Below are positions 41,202 to 50,214 of a stretch of 56,490 bases of DNA, one piece after another. The stretch lies in IMG/VR virus record IMGVR_UViG_3300038441_001278, positions 1 through 56,490 of that record; one strand, 5' to 3'. Numbering within the stretch: position 1 is the first letter of the stretch; each line of letters begins with the position of its first letter. The position numbers were made by a program, and so were the translations under genes. The DNA is from a virus. The notes under the pieces are model-generated. The model was not told where the DNA came from. It did no database searches and saw nothing but the letters and a program-made list of their open reading frames with translations.

Positions 41202-42513
41202 TCCTGAGGTACTTGCAAACGAAAAGCTGGCGGCTGAGATGGCCGCCATTAACGTGGTGACGTCTGCGGAACTCGTAGCCAGCGCCACGGAAACGGGTGA
41301 CCTCAGCCGTTACCAGAACGAACTGGACAACTCGCGTGATCGTGTTCAGTCCGTGAAAGATACCCTGCAAGCCCTCAAGGCCCACGAAGTGTCTCCCACC
41401 CTGGCACAAGTCATGGATGCCCAGCTGGCGCGTTCCGAAGTGGACATCCCTCCAGCAGACGGTATGAGCGCCGTAGAAGGCTCTGAAGCACTGGGGTTTA
41501 CCCTGATGCCCAAAGATTACCTTTTCACGCGCCTGGTAGGCTGTGAGAGCTTCATGGAGGATTTCTTCAAGAAGTCCCGTTCGATCGTTTCGCAGATGGG
41601 GATTAGCTTTAAAGAGGCTTACATCCTGTTCACCCAAAGTCAGGACTCTCTGGCTGGTTCGGTGGACTTGCTGGAAAACTCGATCAACTCTTCCCCACCG
41701 TTCGAAAAGGACCGTGAAAAGATTCTCCTGGGCAACCGTCTGTTCAACCTGTTCAAGGTGAATGGCAAGGTCAGCGAGAACTGGTCTGAAGATCTGACCA
41801 AGCTGAGCCGCTCCCTGTCCGGCTTGAGCCAGAACTACTACCTCAACAACCGCAACAGCCTCAACTCGACGCTGGCCTTCTTCGGCGGTTTCTCTGGTCT
41901 GAGCCAAGCCCAAGCTGAAGAGCGTTTTGCGCTGTTGCCGATCTCCATTCCTTCGGAACGCTTCAAGGAATGCACCTACCCGTGCCCTCAGCATTCGACC
42001 GGTGGCATCACTGCCAAGCAATCCGTTGAACTGATGGGTGGTGCCTACTTCGTAGACGTTCGCCAGAACGACAACGGCCGGAACAACAAGTCCCTGGGTG
42101 CGGCTGAAGACTTCGTTCAGCGTTATATCGACATCGACACAACCTTCTTCGACAACACGGCCCCGCTGATGTACTCGAAGTTGGATCTGGAGATCATGTC
42201 CCTGTCTTCGCAACAGATCAAAGCAGTCGTCAAAAACCTGCGCGATGTGTTGAAGGAATGGAACAAGGTTTTCGAGGGCGGCGAGAAATTCAAGCTGTCC
42301 GGTGCCGATTGCGACGACATCACCAAAGGCTTCTTCGAGTCGGACATCAGCGAAGAACTGAAACACAAACTCCTGGTTACTTTCTCTGCCATCGTGCGGA
42401 AGAACCAAATGGAGCTGCTGGACATCCGCGTTGCGGTGAACAGCTATCTGGTTCTGATCATCGCTGGCCTGATCGAACTCTGCCATACTTCCATCAAGGT
42501 TAACACGCCTTAA
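41194..42513 (+). CDS. Head inner-body-type protein, processed (paralogue 4)
   Basis: 439 aa. Two candidate prohead-protease sites, G-S-E98/A and G-C-E118/S-F, the second followed by the family-type amphipathic segment MEDFFKKSRSIVSQMG. The propeptide is helical and acidic. The mature body is helical with a Ser/Asn-rich middle. The core motif G-x-E-[S/G]-F is shared with the other paralogues despite little overall identity visible by eye. It is coupled upstream by overlap. Confidence 0.73.
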   Translation: MASPEVLANEKLAAEMAAINVVTSAELVASATETGDLSRYQNELDNSRDRVQSVKDTLQALKAHEVSPTLAQVMDAQLARSEVDIPPADGMSAVEGSEALGFTLMPKDYLFTRLVGCESFMEDFFKKSRSIVSQMGISFKEAYILFTQSQDSLAGSVDLLENSINSSPPFEKDREKILLGNRLFNLFKVNGKVSENWSEDLTKLSRSLSGLSQNYYLNNRNSLNSTLAFFGGFSGLSQAQAEERFALLPISIPSERFKECTYPCPQHSTGGITAKQSVELMGGAYFVDVRQNDNGRNNKSLGAAEDFVQRYIDIDTTFFDNTAPLMYSKLDLEIMSLSSQQIKAVVKNLRDVLKEWNKVFEGGEKFKLSGADCDDITKGFFESDISEELKHKLLVTFSAIVRKNQMELLDIRVAVNSYLVLIIAGLIELCHTSIKVNTP

Positions 42514-42531
42514 ACCAAGGACGAGGTGGAT

Positions 42532-43509
42532 ATGTCACAGCTTCAACAGGACCTCACATCGGGTCTGGAACAGCACATCAAGCTGATGCAAGCGAACCAC
42601 GATCTGAACCTGCTGGGTCAGCTGATGGCAACCGATCCCTATTCTGTAGCGGGGAACGAAGCCTTCGGTGACAGCATGCAGCAACTCGGAACAGGGTTGT
42701 TGAGCGTCACGATGTGGGTCGGTGGTAAAGCACTGAGTGCCTTTACTGCTGGCATTAGCGCTGCGGGTAACCAGCTGTCTAAAGCTTTCGACGACAACAA
42801 GTCTTACATCAAGCGCTTGCTGGCGGCGACGGCGAAAGAAGACGAGCACAACCTGAAGCTCACAGCGACTCAGGTAGCGATGATCACCTCCAAGGGCGAC
42901 CCGAGTACCATCTCTCACGACATGGACACTCTCATCGCTCACCTAGAGCTTCTGGACAAACACAGCAAGGCCGTCCTGGATCACCTCGACGCCCAGCTGA
43001 TTGCCGTGCGGAAACTGAAAGACGCCAAACACACGGATGACGTCTTTAAGGTTATCGATGCGTGCGAGAAGTTGAAGTACCCTGCGTTCGAAGCATCGGG
43101 TGTTCTCCCAGGCGGTAAGGAATGGGAGTTCAACAATGCAGACGGAAATGCTCCGAAATATTCTATGTCGGGGGATACTCCTGCTGGCGAAGGTGGAAAT
43201 GTTTCATTCTCCAAATCCAACGTCAGCGAACTGCTGAACAAGTTGGACAAGGTGAACAACCTGCACCAGCGCGTCAAGGCGGCCTACGATGGCTACCTCG
43301 CATTCATCAAGTCTTGGTCCGAAATGGTCAAGGGTGTTGACGAGAACTTGACCAAGCTGGAATACCGAGTCAGCAAGTCTGCGTTGAAAGAAGCTGAGAA
43401 GCTTCTGGAAGGGAACAGTGGAGCGCTTGCATTTTATAGTGGATTCACTCCGCGTGTGGTCGGATACACCGACCGGTACATTCATGGTGTACTGGGTGTT
43501 TTCGCTTAA
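42532..43509 (+). CDS. Head inner-body-type protein, processed (paralogue 5)
   Basis: 325 aa from the ATG at 42532, which follows AGGACGAGG; a GTG at 42526 is rejected. A short 43-residue propeptide ends in V-A-G-N-E43/A-F-G, the cleavage context of the family. The next segment is less aromatic than in other members (SMQQLGTGLLSVTMWVGGKAL) but still amphipathic. The rest is helical with several Lys-rich helices. Its family membership rests on the motif and on its position between paralogues 4 and 6. Confidence 0.7.
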   Translation: MSQLQQDLTSGLEQHIKLMQANHDLNLLGQLMATDPYSVAGNEAFGDSMQQLGTGLLSVTMWVGGKALSAFTAGISAAGNQLSKAFDDNKSYIKRLLAATAKEDEHNLKLTATQVAMITSKGDPSTISHDMDTLIAHLELLDKHSKAVLDHLDAQLIAVRKLKDAKHTDDVFKVIDACEKLKYPAFEASGVLPGGKEWEFNNADGNAPKYSMSGDTPAGEGGNVSFSKSNVSELLNKLDKVNNLHQRVKAAYDGYLAFIKSWSEMVKGVDENLTKLEYRVSKSALKEAEKLLEGNSGALAFYSGFTPRVVGYTDRYIHGVLGVFA

Positions 43510-43556
43510 CTGTTTATAAACAACCAAACTCAATTCGTTAACGAAGGATATACCGC

Positions 43557-44804
43557 ATGAACATTCTTGATCGCTACAAGGGTTTCGAAGAACTGGAAAT
43601 GGGCGGCGCTGCCGACAACGTAGTTATCGAAGCCGGTGCTGAAGATTCGGTTCGCGCTGAAGTCGCCGAAGTTCAGGTAGTCCTGGAGCAACAAGGCCAG
43701 GAAATCGAAGAGCTGCGTGAAGAAGTCAAGCAGCAGGACGAAGCCGTCGAAGAAATCCAGGAAGTGGTTGAAGGCCTCGAATGCCTGATCAGCTCCGGCC
43801 AGTTCAACTCCACCGCTTTCGCCAGCATGTACAACCGTGCGGCCAAGCTGAACACCAAGCTGGGCGGCGCTTCCATCGAGCGTTGCGGCGTTGAATCCAT
43901 GTCCGATGCGGCCACCGCTCAGATCATGGCTCGCAGCGGCATGGAAGGCTTCATGGAAACCGTGAAAGGTTACGCCAAGAAAGCCATCGAAGTCATCAAG
44001 CACATCTTCAACACCGTGATCAACTTCTTCGTCGGCCTGTTCAACGCCGCTGAAAAGCTGAGCCGTCGCCATGACCAACTGGTCACTCGCGTCACCGCGG
44101 CCGAGAAGGTCAAGGAAAAGATCAAGCTGGGCGGCTGGAACGTCCTGTTCGACTACGAGAAAGGCGGTCTGAACAAAGACCCTGAAGGCTGGACTGCCAC
44201 CAAAGGCGCCCTGGCTACTTTCGCTGGTATCGCCAAGTCGGCTGCCAAGGTCGATCTGTCGTCCTTCAACAGCGCTTACGCTTCCCTGCTGGCCGCACTC
44301 AAGAAGGACGCCAAGTCCGACGTGAACGCCGGCGAGAAGAGCGAAGGCGACAAGAAGACCCTGATCGGCATGTCGGCTGGCGTTCGCGTTCACGCCGAGA
44401 TGAAAGACGGCCTGGCGAAAGATCTGAAAGAAGCAGCTGAAATGGCTCGCTCGATCAAGATCTTCTTCGGCACCGGCGACACCTCCAAGCTGACCAGCGG
44501 CGAAGTTGCTGCCAAGGCTGACAAAGGCGCTCTGACTGCTGCCCTGGGCAAAGTCAAAGCAACCGTTACCGCCATCCGCAACGACAAAGTCGCAGCTGCC
44601 TTCTCGAAGTCGCAGCGTGACCAGGTCATCGGCTCCCTGAACGTCCTGAAAGCGGACGACAAGGAAAAGGCTGAAGAAGTCAACGCTCAGATCCAGGTTG
44701 TACGTTCCGTGTTCGCGACTTCGTCGTCGATCGCTCAGGCCGTCAACAAGCAAGTGATCCGTAGCGCCGGCTGGACCCTGGACGCCGTTGCAGCTCACGT
44801 CTAA
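43557..44804 (+). CDS. Head inner-body-type protein, processed (paralogue 6)
   Basis: 415 aa; AAGGA precedes the ATG. The propeptide is highly acidic with a Glu/Gln coiled coil (about residues 35-75). Candidate sites are G-V-E113/S and G-M-E130/G-F-M, the latter followed by the aromatic helix region (KHIFNTVINFFVGLFN, 147-162). The mature body is rich in Ala, Lys and Asp and is probably abundant: its codons are the most strongly C/G-ending in the cluster, which suggests high expression. A strong terminator follows. Confidence 0.78.
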   Translation: MNILDRYKGFEELEMGGAADNVVIEAGAEDSVRAEVAEVQVVLEQQGQEIEELREEVKQQDEAVEEIQEVVEGLECLISSGQFNSTAFASMYNRAAKLNTKLGGASIERCGVESMSDAATAQIMARSGMEGFMETVKGYAKKAIEVIKHIFNTVINFFVGLFNAAEKLSRRHDQLVTRVTAAEKVKEKIKLGGWNVLFDYEKGGLNKDPEGWTATKGALATFAGIAKSAAKVDLSSFNSAYASLLAALKKDAKSDVNAGEKSEGDKKTLIGMSAGVRVHAEMKDGLAKDLKEAAEMARSIKIFFGTGDTSKLTSGEVAAKADKGALTAALGKVKATVTAIRNDKVAAAFSKSQRDQVIGSLNVLKADDKEKAEEVNAQIQVVRSVFATSSSIAQAVNKQVIRSAGWTLDAVAAHV

Positions 44805-44835
44805 CCCTCGCGGTTAGCGCACGACGTAAATGAGT

Positions 44836-44866
44836 GCTATCGCCCGGGGCAATCCCGGGCGATAGC
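44836..44866 (+). terminator. Strong terminator hairpin
   Basis: Perfect 13-bp stem GCTATCGCCCGGG / CCCGGGCGATAGC with a 5-base loop. A T-rich stretch (GCATTTTGATATTT) follows about 10 bases later. Confidence 0.8.
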
Positions 44867-44882
44867 CTTATGTCTGCATTTT

Positions 44883-44890
44883 GATATTTA
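44883..44890 (+). promoter_or_regulatory. Candidate promoter element GATATTTA
   Basis: It lies after a terminator and 48 bases before the ATG at 44939, part of the recurrent ATATT intergenic motif set. Confidence 0.3.
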
Positions 44891-44938
44891 GGGGATGCTA
44901 TAGGCACGTTCTATTAACCACTGACAAGGGGCTTCCTT

Positions 44939-45997
44939 ATGTCCATTACTGATAGTCCACGTTTTATCAACACCCCGACGTTGTTGGAAGAATACAACGC
45001 GGACCAAAAAGGTTACAGCGATGTGATCGACGAAGACACCAAGTTTGAACTCTCCAAAGAGTACGACCGCGTAAGTGGTAACGAAGAGTTCTATCAAGCG
45101 ATCTTCTCTCACGTCTCCCTGCCAGAAGTTTCTGTTGTATCGGGCAACGAGGGTTTCCTCGACAAAGTTAAGAAGGGCGTTGAGGTTGTTATCCAGGCCG
45201 TCAAAGATTTCTTCAAGTGGCTGTTCTCTTTCTTTACCGGTAAGAAAGAAGCGGTCAGCCGCAAGACCAAGTCCCTGGAACTCGACATCGAGAAGAACGG
45301 CATCAACACCGGGGAGATCCATTATCCCCTCGACTACATGGACATCTACGATAAGCTGACCAAACCGGAAGCTAGTCTGTCTTGGATGTCCTCGGCGTTC
45401 CACGATTGCGGTGAAGCCATGAAGCGCGTGGCTCTGTACGTCGGTATCCTTCAGGGTGCGTGTAAGTCTCTGACCGACATGACCGCCCCTACCAACAACG
45501 GTCCTGCACAACTCAAAGAAACGATCAACAAGATTGTCTCTTTGGGGATGGGGACTCTGAGCATTAAAGGGTTCAACGTCTCCACTCCGTTCTTTGCTTC
45601 CCACGACTTCAAGATGGATCAGAACGGTAAGTTGCACGAAGTACCGTCCCCACCTAACCAGTCTAAAAACCCAACCTTCCGTACCAACCAAACGGAAGTC
45701 TTGCGGTTGTTCAAGGAACACAAGGCGTTGATGAACAACGCTGATGACCTGATGGAGTTCACCGTCAAGCTGGAAAAGGATTTCATTAAGGCTCTGAACA
45801 AAGAGCTGGAGAAGACCAAGAAGGCTGACTCCGACAAGAACTCTCACTACGTTAGCACGATCAGTGACCTTCAAACCATCATGCGTAACGGCATGGCCAA
45901 CATTAAGTTGCTGGAGCTGACCATCTTCAAAGGTCTTTTCGCTTCGTTGTCCATCCTGAACGCCACTGTCAACAAGGGTAAGTCTCATGCGGCTTAA
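44939..45997 (+). CDS. Head inner-body-type protein, processed (paralogue 7)
   Basis: 352 aa; AAGGGGC precedes the ATG. Two identical S-G-N-E contexts, G-N-E49/E-F and G-N-E71/G-F-L, bracket a 22-residue spacer. The second is followed by the clearest aromatic amphipathic helix of the family (VVIQAVKDFFKWLFSFFTGKK, split at 83-103), nearly the same pattern as paralogues 1 and 2. The mature part has Met/Lys/Asn-rich helices. Its stop codon is overlapped by the next gene. Confidence 0.78.
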   Translation: MSITDSPRFINTPTLLEEYNADQKGYSDVIDEDTKFELSKEYDRVSGNEEFYQAIFSHVSLPEVSVVSGNEGFLDKVKKGVEVVIQAVKDFFKWLFSFFTGKKEAVSRKTKSLELDIEKNGINTGEIHYPLDYMDIYDKLTKPEASLSWMSSAFHDCGEAMKRVALYVGILQGACKSLTDMTAPTNNGPAQLKETINKIVSLGMGTLSIKGFNVSTPFFASHDFKMDQNGKLHEVPSPPNQSKNPTFRTNQTEVLRLFKEHKALMNNADDLMEFTVKLEKDFIKALNKELEKTKKADSDKNSHYVSTISDLQTIMRNGMANIKLLELTIFKGLFASLSILNATVNKGKSHAA

Positions 45998-46475
45998 TCT
46001 GTTTAACCAAACGGTCATTGTTTCGTCGGCCGTTCATCAGGCTGGCTTGACTAACCTGAACCCTCGCTTCGGCACGGTTCACCCGATCAACGATAAGTCG
46101 TTCAAGTACGCTGTGAGCGGCGATGCTCTGAACGCTGTGTTGGTTGAGCGTGTGGACTTGGGCGAGTTGTTCGCAACCATCCCTCAGGACATTACCGGCT
46201 TTGAGTTCAAGGACTCACTCACCACTCCTGACGCTTTGAATGAAAAACTGAGCATCGACCTGCTGACCCAAGAGTATCCGGTTATCGCTCAGGAGGCCGA
46301 CCAGCTGAGCCCTGGGGACTCGCTGGGGCTGTTGTTCTCGCAGTGGAAGCGCGTGGTAGGTCTGAACGGCCTGTCGCTCAGCGAAGTGGATCTCAGCTCG
46401 TTTGAGGACTACATGACCATCGACGCTCGCAACGCTGTGCTCTTTAAAGGCACAGTTCAAGTCAAAATCAAATAG
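45987..46475 (+). CDS. Unknown protein, 162 aa
   Basis: It overlaps paralogue 7 by 11 bases and is probably coupled to it. The product is mostly beta with Leu/Val/Asp-rich strands (NAVLVERVDLGELF), has no Cys, and ends in a strand-rich VQVKIK. No processing motif or known domain. It may be a minor head protein or partner of the flanking inner-body proteins. Confidence 0.72.
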   Translation: MRLNLFNQTVIVSSAVHQAGLTNLNPRFGTVHPINDKSFKYAVSGDALNAVLVERVDLGELFATIPQDITGFEFKDSLTTPDALNEKLSIDLLTQEYPVIAQEADQLSPGDSLGLLFSQWKRVVGLNGLSLSEVDLSSFEDYMTIDARNAVLFKGTVQVKIK

Positions 46476-46486
46476 GGAGCCTCGGC

Positions 46487-47896
46487 ATGAGTCTTTACCT
46501 CCAGTTGTCTCTCTTGGGGATGATGTTGATCACCAAGATGTTCGAGTTCTCCAAGGACGATCACCCGATCCTGAAACGGATCATCGAGTCTCTGGGTAGT
46601 TACAGTGGTGACGAGCCTATGGATGAGAAGAAGGTTCGCTCGCTTCTCAACAATGTTCTGGCTTGTATCGAGAAGAACTTCTCGTATTACGATGCGGCGG
46701 AGATGAAGGTTAACAGTGCGCTGAACCTTTACCTCTTAGATGTCTTTAATGACATGCATAACGCTTACTACGAACGCCCAACGACATTGGCGATGACCAT
46801 CAGTGGAATGGGGAACAAAGGCGGTCCCATGGACCAGACCAGTTCGCTCGCACTCTTCATGGATGACGTGCGTTTCAATCTGGGTAAACTGGCACAGCTT
46901 AATGCCGGGGAGGAAGAGTTCCCGGTTGCCATCCTGCGTGGTTATGTCCGCCAACTCGAGTACATTCAAAAGGTCTTTGAATTGACGGATTGCTTCGTGG
47001 CCTGCCGGATCGGCGCCGAGGCTGGGTTGCCAGAGTACCCAGAGGTTGACCCCGATGATCTGGAAGAGATCCCTGATCCTGACTTCGATGTGGACGGGTT
47101 GGAATGTCGTAAAGACACCGACTGTCTGTGCGGCTGCGCGCTGGAACACCCCCTCATGATTATCGAGGGGATGGAGCACTTCCTGAACGGGACCGAGAGT
47201 CCTGCTAAGGAATACTTCATTGGCGTGGCGAATGCTAACAACATTCGTCTGGAAGGTTATGCCGGTCAGGAAGGTCCTATCTTTGACGCGATCAAAGACA
47301 TGGGCGAGAAAGCTTGGAGCGCACTGACAGCATCCTTGGGTGCTATCAAAGACCTCTTCACCACCAGCAAGCCTGAAGAAAAGGTTAAGTCGGCTGAGTT
47401 GATGGCTGATAACAACAAGAAGGCCTTGCAGTCGATGAAGGACACGGCCGCGGTGATCAACGACAAAGCCCGGGAAGGTATTACCAACCTGATGGCTGAA
47501 GTTGATCCTTCGGGTAAGCTGAAAGGGTTGGTCAGTCAGCTGCGTACCCCAAGCGACGCCCCTAAGGTCATCGACGCCCTGATGGGGTTCATGTCCAAAG
47601 AGGCTACGTCTGGCGGTAAACTGAACGCTGAGATCACCGACGCTCAAAAGGCTGTGGCTGAGATCAAGACCGCGTCCAGCGATACCACCGGTGACGAAAG
47701 CAACAAGGACGTGGCGAAGGCTAAAAAGGCCAAAGTCCAAGACAAGGTCAAAACCGGTAAAGAGAAGCTGAAGGACGTTAAGTTCGAACTGGCTGCTCAC
47801 ACCAAACTGATGGCCGGTATCCAAAAGGCTATCTCCGGTATCAGTCCAAAGATCTTCATCGCTGATACCGATAAGAAGGGGAAGAAGGATGAGTAA
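46487..47896 (+). CDS. Head inner-body-type protein with long Cys-containing propeptide (paralogue 8)
   Basis: 469 aa; GGGAG precedes the ATG. The best family-type site is unusually far in: A-G-Q-E262/G-P-I-F followed by AIKDMGEKAWSALTASLGAI, then a Lys/Ala/Asp-rich helical body like the other members. The 262-residue N-terminal region has its own features: a hydrophobic start (LYLQLSLLGMMLI), a helical domain, and a compact cysteine cluster C207-x5-C213-x-C215-x-C217. If cleaved as predicted, over half of the product would be removed. It overlaps the next gene by 8 bases. Confidence 0.72.
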   Translation: MSLYLQLSLLGMMLITKMFEFSKDDHPILKRIIESLGSYSGDEPMDEKKVRSLLNNVLACIEKNFSYYDAAEMKVNSALNLYLLDVFNDMHNAYYERPTTLAMTISGMGNKGGPMDQTSSLALFMDDVRFNLGKLAQLNAGEEEFPVAILRGYVRQLEYIQKVFELTDCFVACRIGAEAGLPEYPEVDPDDLEEIPDPDFDVDGLECRKDTDCLCGCALEHPLMIIEGMEHFLNGTESPAKEYFIGVANANNIRLEGYAGQEGPIFDAIKDMGEKAWSALTASLGAIKDLFTTSKPEEKVKSAELMADNNKKALQSMKDTAAVINDKAREGITNLMAEVDPSGKLKGLVSQLRTPSDAPKVIDALMGFMSKEATSGGKLNAEITDAQKAVAEIKTASSDTTGDESNKDVAKAKKAKVQDKVKTGKEKLKDVKFELAAHTKLMAGIQKAISGISPKIFIADTDKKGKKDE

Positions 47897-48617
47897 CGTT
47901 AATCCTCGCGTGCTGGAACTTGTGCTTGCAAGTTTGCCGGTTGGCGCGGTCATTCAGTCCGGCGCTGCTGAGTCTCCAGAGAAGGCAGTCTTCGTTGTCC
48001 AGATCGGTGAGGAAACCAAACGGGTTACCATGCCAAAGGTTGACGTCACTCGTTACCTGTCTGGTCAGCGTGCTGAAGTCATGGCAAGCGAAGGCGACAG
48101 CTGGGAAGACGTGATGGCGGCTGTTTCCGCTAAGTACCGTTTGTATCTGACCCCTGGCGTTGATTACGAGGCCGATGAGGGTACTGTGCGGTTCGGTGTT
48201 GAGGGGACACTCTCTTCCGGGGTTTACATCCTCGAGACGTCCATCCACGTTAAAGGCTCTCTCGCCATCACCGTGAAGGACAAGGCCAAGTTCGATCGTC
48301 CGAAGATCGCCGTGTGCTGCTCGTTGGGTGAACAGAAGGCTCAACTGGCTTTGGTCAGCAAGGTCTTCCCGGCTTACGACGTGATCGTGGTTGGCGGTGG
48401 TGGTCTGGGAAAGGGCTTCGTTCAATCTTTGGCCGCTGAGCTGATTCACCACACGATCGAGTGCGCTCCTTCGGTGGCGGACATGCTGGAAGCCGAAGTG
48501 GTTGACCTGATGAACGACGGGGTTTCCGATCTCGCTGTCTTCAGGACTCCCGATGATCGTCTGTGGTTCGTACGCTATCGCCTTCTCGATGCCAGTGATA
48601 AAGACAAAGCCGGTTAA
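47889..48617 (+). CDS. Unknown virion-block protein, 242 aa
   Basis: It overlaps paralogue 8 by 8 bases. The sequence is rich in beta strands with a central Gly-rich loop (VIVVGGGGLGKGF, about residues 162-174) that is not a Walker A motif (GK is followed by G). No signal peptide or membrane segment. It ends the coupled inner-body series and is followed by a terminator. Function unknown. Confidence 0.74.
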   Translation: MSNVNPRVLELVLASLPVGAVIQSGAAESPEKAVFVVQIGEETKRVTMPKVDVTRYLSGQRAEVMASEGDSWEDVMAAVSAKYRLYLTPGVDYEADEGTVRFGVEGTLSSGVYILETSIHVKGSLAITVKDKAKFDRPKIAVCCSLGEQKAQLALVSKVFPAYDVIVVGGGGLGKGFVQSLAAELIHHTIECAPSVADMLEAEVVDLMNDGVSDLAVFRTPDDRLWFVRYRLLDASDKDKAG

Positions 48618-48629
48618 GCAGGCATAATG

Positions 48630-48660
48630 CCGGTATGGAGGGTGGCCCCTTCCATACCGG
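48630..48660 (+). terminator. Terminator hairpin
   Basis: 10-bp stem CCGGTATGGA / TCCATACCGG with additional GG/CC pairing inside, followed by ATTTGTTC. Confidence 0.65.
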
Positions 48661-48690
48661 ATTTGTTCATTCGTACAACGAGTATTCGAC

Positions 48691-50214
48691 ATGTTCAACA
48701 CCTTTATTGAGTCGGAGGAAGACTACAATGCTTTCTTCAGACCAGCTATTATGGATTCCATCCGTCAAGTACTCAAGTTCTACGGACTGGACAGTGGTAA
48801 CCAGATTTACTTCAACGGTGAGAACGAGATCGCTAAGTTAGTTGGCAACAACGCCACTGACGACGACCGCTCTGTCCGTTATACCGACGGTGTATTCCGT
48901 AACAAGATTTTCATCGCTACCGAAGTTGAACAGCATGAGTTCAACTCTGGTTTCAGCAACTCCCGCCGCATGGAGACTGAACTACCGGTTTGGTCCGACG
49001 GGGGTGCGTTGCCGCTGATTCTTACGCCTAGCTTTGAAGGGCGTCGCATCAAGGTAGCGGTCACGGCTTACTTTAATAGCCGGACTTCTGCCAAGACCTT
49101 TGTTAACCGCATCAACCGTTTGCAAGCCAACCAGATCGCCGCCTTTAACTTCAGTGCCAACATTCACTTGGTGATCAACCCACAGATTATCGAGTTCATG
49201 AAAGCGATCCACGGTTTGCTAGTGGCGAACGAACCTACGACTCCTGAGCTGCCGGATTGGTTCGATGCTGGCTGCAAGTCCCCGGTCACCACGATCAGTA
49301 ACGTGGCGGGCAACCTCAAGCGCATGGTAGCCCCACTGAAGCTGGACAACATCGGCATCTACTTCGACGAACCGCAAACCGCTCTGGCTCGTAAAGCAGA
49401 AACCTTTGGTAAGTACGAAGTCACGATGAACTACAACTTCTTCTTCCAAGAGTTCATTGGTTGGGAGTTGCAGTACCCGCTGATGGTTTACCAAAGCCAA
49501 ATCCCTGAAGCCTTTATTCCGGCTCCTCAGGAAAAACACGTAGAACAGTTCAACAAGCGTGTGGCTCCTGAAGTGGCGTTTGCTCGTGACCTAGGTTTCC
49601 CTGACCGTCACATTCAAGCACCGTACTACCTCCGCCTACCGTTGCACGATCCATGGCGTTGGAAGTTCCGTGCGTGGATGCAACCGGTTATCCAGGTTCG
49701 CTGTTCTGTTCAGAATGTCGAGAACCAAGCGCTGGGTAACATCTTCGAGATCCCGGGCTACGAATGGAACGAACGGGTTAAGAACTACATCCTGCGTCGT
49801 CGTGAGTTTGCTTTCCGTGATAACGAGAGCTGTTTCACCATTCAAGTGTTCAGTAATGACCAGCGCGTACACATTCCTCGGATGTCGTTGGACGAGACGG
49901 GTACTATCTGGCTCTCTGGGCTGCCTGAGATGCGTAACACATATCGGGTCGTCATTTGCATCGATTGGGCCATACGCGACTACACAGACGCCTTCTGGGA
50001 TGATATGCGCAATCATCCTGATGATCGTTTGATCATTGAGTCGTTCTGGAACGAATACGACTGGAACCAGTTTGACAGTCACTGGATCAACCACCTGTTC
50101 GAAGTCCGTCAAGACATCGCTAAAGGCTGGGGTAAGTTCCCGACGCGTCCAATTAACACCTACACCTCGAATGCCGGGCTGATTGCCTGGAACATCATCC
50201 AGGAGAGAAGATAA
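48691..50214 (+). CDS. Probable tail or baseplate structural protein, 507 aa
   Basis: First of four coupled genes at the end of the virion block. The product has many Asn, Phe, Trp, Tyr and Pro residues and alternating strands, with no catalytic motif and no G-x-E/F module. The C-terminal 150 residues are Trp/Asp-rich (FWNEYDWNQFDSHW). Length and composition are typical of neck, tail or baseplate proteins; I cannot name the family. Its stop overlaps the next start (TAATG). Confidence 0.75.
   Translation: MFNTFIESEEDYNAFFRPAIMDSIRQVLKFYGLDSGNQIYFNGENEIAKLVGNNATDDDRSVRYTDGVFRNKIFIATEVEQHEFNSGFSNSRRMETELPVWSDGGALPLILTPSFEGRRIKVAVTAYFNSRTSAKTFVNRINRLQANQIAAFNFSANIHLVINPQIIEFMKAIHGLLVANEPTTPELPDWFDAGCKSPVTTISNVAGNLKRMVAPLKLDNIGIYFDEPQTALARKAETFGKYEVTMNYNFFFQEFIGWELQYPLMVYQSQIPEAFIPAPQEKHVEQFNKRVAPEVAFARDLGFPDRHIQAPYYLRLPLHDPWRWKFRAWMQPVIQVRCSVQNVENQALGNIFEIPGYEWNERVKNYILRRREFAFRDNESCFTIQVFSNDQRVHIPRMSLDETGTIWLSGLPEMRNTYRVVICIDWAIRDYTDAFWDDMRNHPDDRLIIESFWNEYDWNQFDSHWINHLFEVRQDIAKGWGKFPTRPINTYTSNAGLIAWNIIQERR

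Noticed and set aside
47889-48617. GGGGLGKG as a nucleotide-binding P-loop
   Set aside because: GK is followed by Gly rather than Ser or Thr, and no Walker B motif follows in a RecA- or kinase-like arrangement.
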